From contig JAQUOK010000014.1 in NCBI GenBank assembly GCA_028717165.1, positions 1 to 17,112 on the forward strand: a DNA stretch of 17,112 nt, read 5' to 3'. Origin of the DNA: Victivallaceae bacterium (GTDB taxonomy: Bacteria; Verrucomicrobiota; Lentisphaeria; Victivallales; Victivallaceae). Positions 15,242 through 17,112 of the stretch are shown here, piece after piece; position 1 is the first letter of the stretch, and each line of letters opens with the position of its first letter. The position numbers and the translations under genes were made by a program. The notes under the pieces are model-generated. The model did no database searches. It worked only from the letters and a program-made list of their open reading frames with translations, and was not told the DNA's origin.

Positions 15242-16864
15242 CTATCCCTCCCGTTTTATGACAAAACTCGTCTCGTTCAAATCCCCGTAGCGTTTACATT
15301 CTATTTTTTCGGCAATGGATTTCATAATAGCCATACCGCGTCCGGCGGTAGCCATCTTACTGTTGTAATCCCATATATGTTCGTCCAACGTAACGCCCGT
15401 ACTGGTATCGAAAGACCACTGTCTTCCCTTATCCCAGACGGACAGGCACACTTTCCGCTCTTCCAGTTCAAGGTTAACGAGTATTTTCGGGCTTTCCTGC
15501 TGCCGTTTTTCCAGTCCGTGCATGATTATATTGTTGAGAAATTCATTAAGCAGCAGTTCAACTTCCACCGCCAGCCGTTCGTTCCTGGTATTCCTGATAA
15601 TGAATTTCTCGCAAGCTATTCCCAGCATATCGGCATGGGCGATATTCGGCATGGTGGCAAGGAGCAGGCGTTCTGTATTTTCCCGGGCTTTCTTCTTCAC
15701 CATGATCATGCAGATGTCGTCCTCAATAACGGAATACCCGGCTTCGCAGGCCGCATTGCAGACATAATAGGGAACCAGGGGAGCGATGGTCTTCGCCGTG
15801 GTTTCCCTGATAAGTTCCCGCAGTTTATCCGTTCCCAGCCCGGTACCTTCCCGGTCGCACATTTCAATGACCCCGTCCGTGATCCCGAAAAAACGGCAGT
15901 CATCGTCAAATTTCATTTCCACCGCCTCCGTGGCGGCATCAAAATTATAATCCGTAATCCAGCCCACCGGAATCGCACCCCGGTTTTCGGCGTTGAGCAG
16001 TTTCACTTCATCCGTTTTCGCGTTGTGCATGAAAAAACTGAGGTGCCCGGCGCTGATGAACTGCAGTTTGTTGATATTGAAATCAAATAACGCCGCCAGA
16101 CAGGTCATATAGCTTTTTTTCTGCATGTCGACGCAGAAAAAACTGTTCAGGCGGTTCAGGACGTCATCAATATGGACATCGTTCATGGATACCGTGATAA
16201 TCGTCTTGACCAGCGCCTGAATGGCACTCATATAAAGCGCCGCCTGAATGCCGTGGCCGGCAATATCCCCCAGCAGTACAAAATAGCGACCGGGACTGAC
16301 CCTGATAGCCTCGAAAATATCCCCGCTGACCTTATCCATCGGACGGTAGAAAGAAGACATTACCAGGTCGTCCTCCACCCTTATCCAGTCCGGGAGCAGC
16401 AGGTGCTGAACCTCCGACGCCAGGTTAAGGTCGCCTTCGAGACTGCTGTAATACCGGCGCGTTTCATTTTCCGACAAATATGTGCTTACCACGCTTTTTA
16501 TGGTTTCAAGCAGGCAGGAAAGTTCGAAAGGTTTTTTGATATAATAAGTGGCCGGATCGGCGGCGATTTTTTCAAGCAGATGGTTGTGGGCAGTGTCAAT
16601 TACCGCAGTAAGGTAAATTATCGGCAGATACTGGTCATGTTCGCGGATATGTTTACGGAGCTCAAAACCGTCCATATCCGGCATTATCACGTCCATCAGC
16701 ACCACATCGTACTGACTTTTTTTAAGCAGAGTCAAGGCCTTGTCCCCGGCGCTGCAGCAGTCAATCTCGATACCTTCGTTTTTCAGGGATTCTTCCAGAA
16801 GCAACAGATTAACCGTATCGCTGTCCACGGCCAAAATCTTAACGGCTTTACCATATATCTTCAA
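15242..16864 (-). CDS. Receiver-PP2C phosphatase-HATPase switch protein (RsbU/RsbW-like)
   Basis: A 540-residue cytoplasmic regulator. The receiver domain (8-125) has Asp14 and Asp16, phospho-acceptor Asp58, Thr86 and Lys111. The SpoIIE/PP2C phosphatase domain (about 165-390) has VSGDIFEA (179-186), LGDIAGHG (198-205), GITDGV (327-332) and EDDICMIMV (381-389), so the metal ligands are kept. The C-terminal GHKL ATPase (about 405-538) has an N-box ELLLNEFLNNIIMHG (436-450), WDKG (477-480) and GRGMAIM (508-514), as in RsbW-type anti-sigma kinases. One protein can thus in principle phosphorylate and dephosphorylate a STAS partner in response to a histidine kinase. The STAS gene lies 94 bp upstream. 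TTG at 16864 is the only start before the in-frame stop, with AGGAAAAG upstream. Confidence 0.93.
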   Translation of the reverse strand: MKIYGKAVKILAVDSDTVNLLLLEESLKNEGIEIDCCSAGDKALTLLKKSQYDVVLMDVIMPDMDGFELRKHIREHDQYLPIIYLTAVIDTAHNHLLEKIAADPATYYIKKPFELSCLLETIKSVVSTYLSENETRRYYSSLEGDLNLASEVQHLLLPDWIRVEDDLVMSSFYRPMDKVSGDIFEAIRVSPGRYFVLLGDIAGHGIQAALYMSAIQALVKTIITVSMNDVHIDDVLNRLNSFFCVDMQKKSYMTCLAALFDFNINKLQFISAGHLSFFMHNAKTDEVKLLNAENRGAIPVGWITDYNFDAATEAVEMKFDDDCRFFGITDGVIEMCDREGTGLGTDKLRELIRETTAKTIAPLVPYYVCNAACEAGYSVIEDDICMIMVKKKARENTERLLLATMPNIAHADMLGIACEKFIIRNTRNERLAVEVELLLNEFLNNIIMHGLEKRQQESPKILVNLELEERKVCLSVWDKGRQWSFDTSTGVTLDEHIWDYNSKMATAGRGMAIMKSIAEKIECKRYGDLNETSFVIKREG

Positions 16865-16958
16865 AATGAAACTTTTCCTTTAAAAAACATCTCAATAAGC
16901 CGCTCAATCGGGTTTAACATAAGAAGCGCGAACAAGTAACAGTATTGCAATAATAAAA

Positions 16959-17112
16959 TTATTTAAAAGCCGCCACAGCCGAATCAACATCTTCGAAAAT
17001 ATCAAAAATCTTATAAGCCCGCGTAATTTCAAAGACCATTTTGGTTTTATTCTGCAGACAGGCTATTTTAACGTCACCGTCATTATTGGTCGCCGTCTTG
17101 AGGCATGAAACA
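16959..17112 (-). CDS. STAS-domain anti-sigma-factor antagonist, C-terminal part
   Basis: The last 50 residues of a minus-strand gene run off the right edge; the stop is at 16959-16961. The visible part, from VSCLKTATNNDGDVKIACLQ to FEITRAYKIFDIFEDVDSAV, matches the end of SpoIIAA/RsbV-type STAS domains: the strand GDVKIACL, then a helix ending in KIFDIFEDVDSAVAAFK. The phosphorylatable serine would lie outside the window. Its gene precedes the switch protein that carries both a PP2C phosphatase and a GHKL kinase domain, so it is the likely target of both. A sigma factor or another effector would be the downstream partner. Confidence 0.85.
   Translation of the reverse strand, partial: VSCLKTATNNDGDVKIACLQNKTKMVFEITRAYKIFDIFEDVDSAVAAFK

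Noticed and set aside
16891..16908. Direct repeat CTCAAT twice before the switch-protein gene
   Set aside because: Two 6-base copies 12 bases apart in a 94-bp gap are too short to separate from chance, and no promoter could be placed around them with confidence.
1..17112. CRISPR arrays, tRNA/rRNA genes, insertion sequences
   Set aside because: No regularly spaced repeats, no tRNA-like or rRNA sequence and no transposase or integrase reading frame were found.

Overview
The window is a bacterial exopolysaccharide or capsule biosynthesis locus. Thirteen genes lie on the minus strand in one long, tightly packed series read from right to left. A partial plus-strand gene sits at the far left. The envelope logic is that of a Gram-negative organism: an outer-membrane Wza-type lipoprotein, an inner-membrane Wzz-type copolymerase, an O-antigen-ligase/polymerase family membrane protein, an undecaprenyl-phosphate sugar transferase and GT2, GT4 and GT26 glycosyltransferases. 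GC content looks moderate by eye, start codons include TTG and GTG, and large multi-domain glycosyltransferase fusions occur. Together with the RsbU/RsbW-style regulator this would fit a PVC-group bacterium such as a Lentisphaerota relative. That placement is a low-confidence impression from gene content, not a demonstrated assignment.

Right to left (direction of transcription): 16959-17112 is the tail of a STAS-domain anti-sigma-factor antagonist. 15242-16864 is a receiver, PP2C phosphatase and HATPase switch protein. 14364-15236 is a GT2 and 13229-14374 a GT4. 10849-13236 is a 795-residue protein joining a GT4, a decayed sugar-transferase-like segment and a GT26 (WecG/TagA/CpsF) domain. 10110-10856 is the one intact initiating sugar transferase. 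8688-10094 joins a decayed sugar nucleotidyltransferase, a left-handed beta-helix and a second decayed sugar-transferase segment. 8072-8704 is a uridine-kinase-like P-loop kinase and 6963-8075 a polymerase-beta-type nucleotidyltransferase. 4904-6931 is a Wzz/ExoP-like copolymerase with a degenerate kinase domain, and 3805-4878 is the Wza-like exporter. 2378-3727 is the polymerase/ligase, 1175-2302 a GT4 and 519-986 a two-CBS-domain protein. From 16864 down to 3805 the junctions are overlaps or gaps of at most 31 bp. This indicates a single operon with translational coupling. Longer gaps (75-188 bp) appear only between the last four genes.

Working model: the sugar transferase loads the first sugar on undecaprenyl phosphate, the glycosyltransferases extend the repeat unit, the Wzy/ligase-family protein polymerises or transfers it, and Wzz plus Wza set length and carry the chain out. 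No Wzx flippase or exporter ATPase is visible, so the locus probably continues outside the window. The STAS protein and the receiver/phosphatase/kinase protein at the head of the operon suggest that partner switching controls polysaccharide production.

The left end (309-518) is a convergent intergenic region. It holds a doublet of inverted REP-type palindromes with outward GTAG tetranucleotides and compensatory base changes. The strongest leads for new biology are the two decayed sugar-transferase segments fused to other enzymes on either side of the intact one, the kinase/nucleotidyltransferase pair inside the operon, and the partner-switch module at its head.
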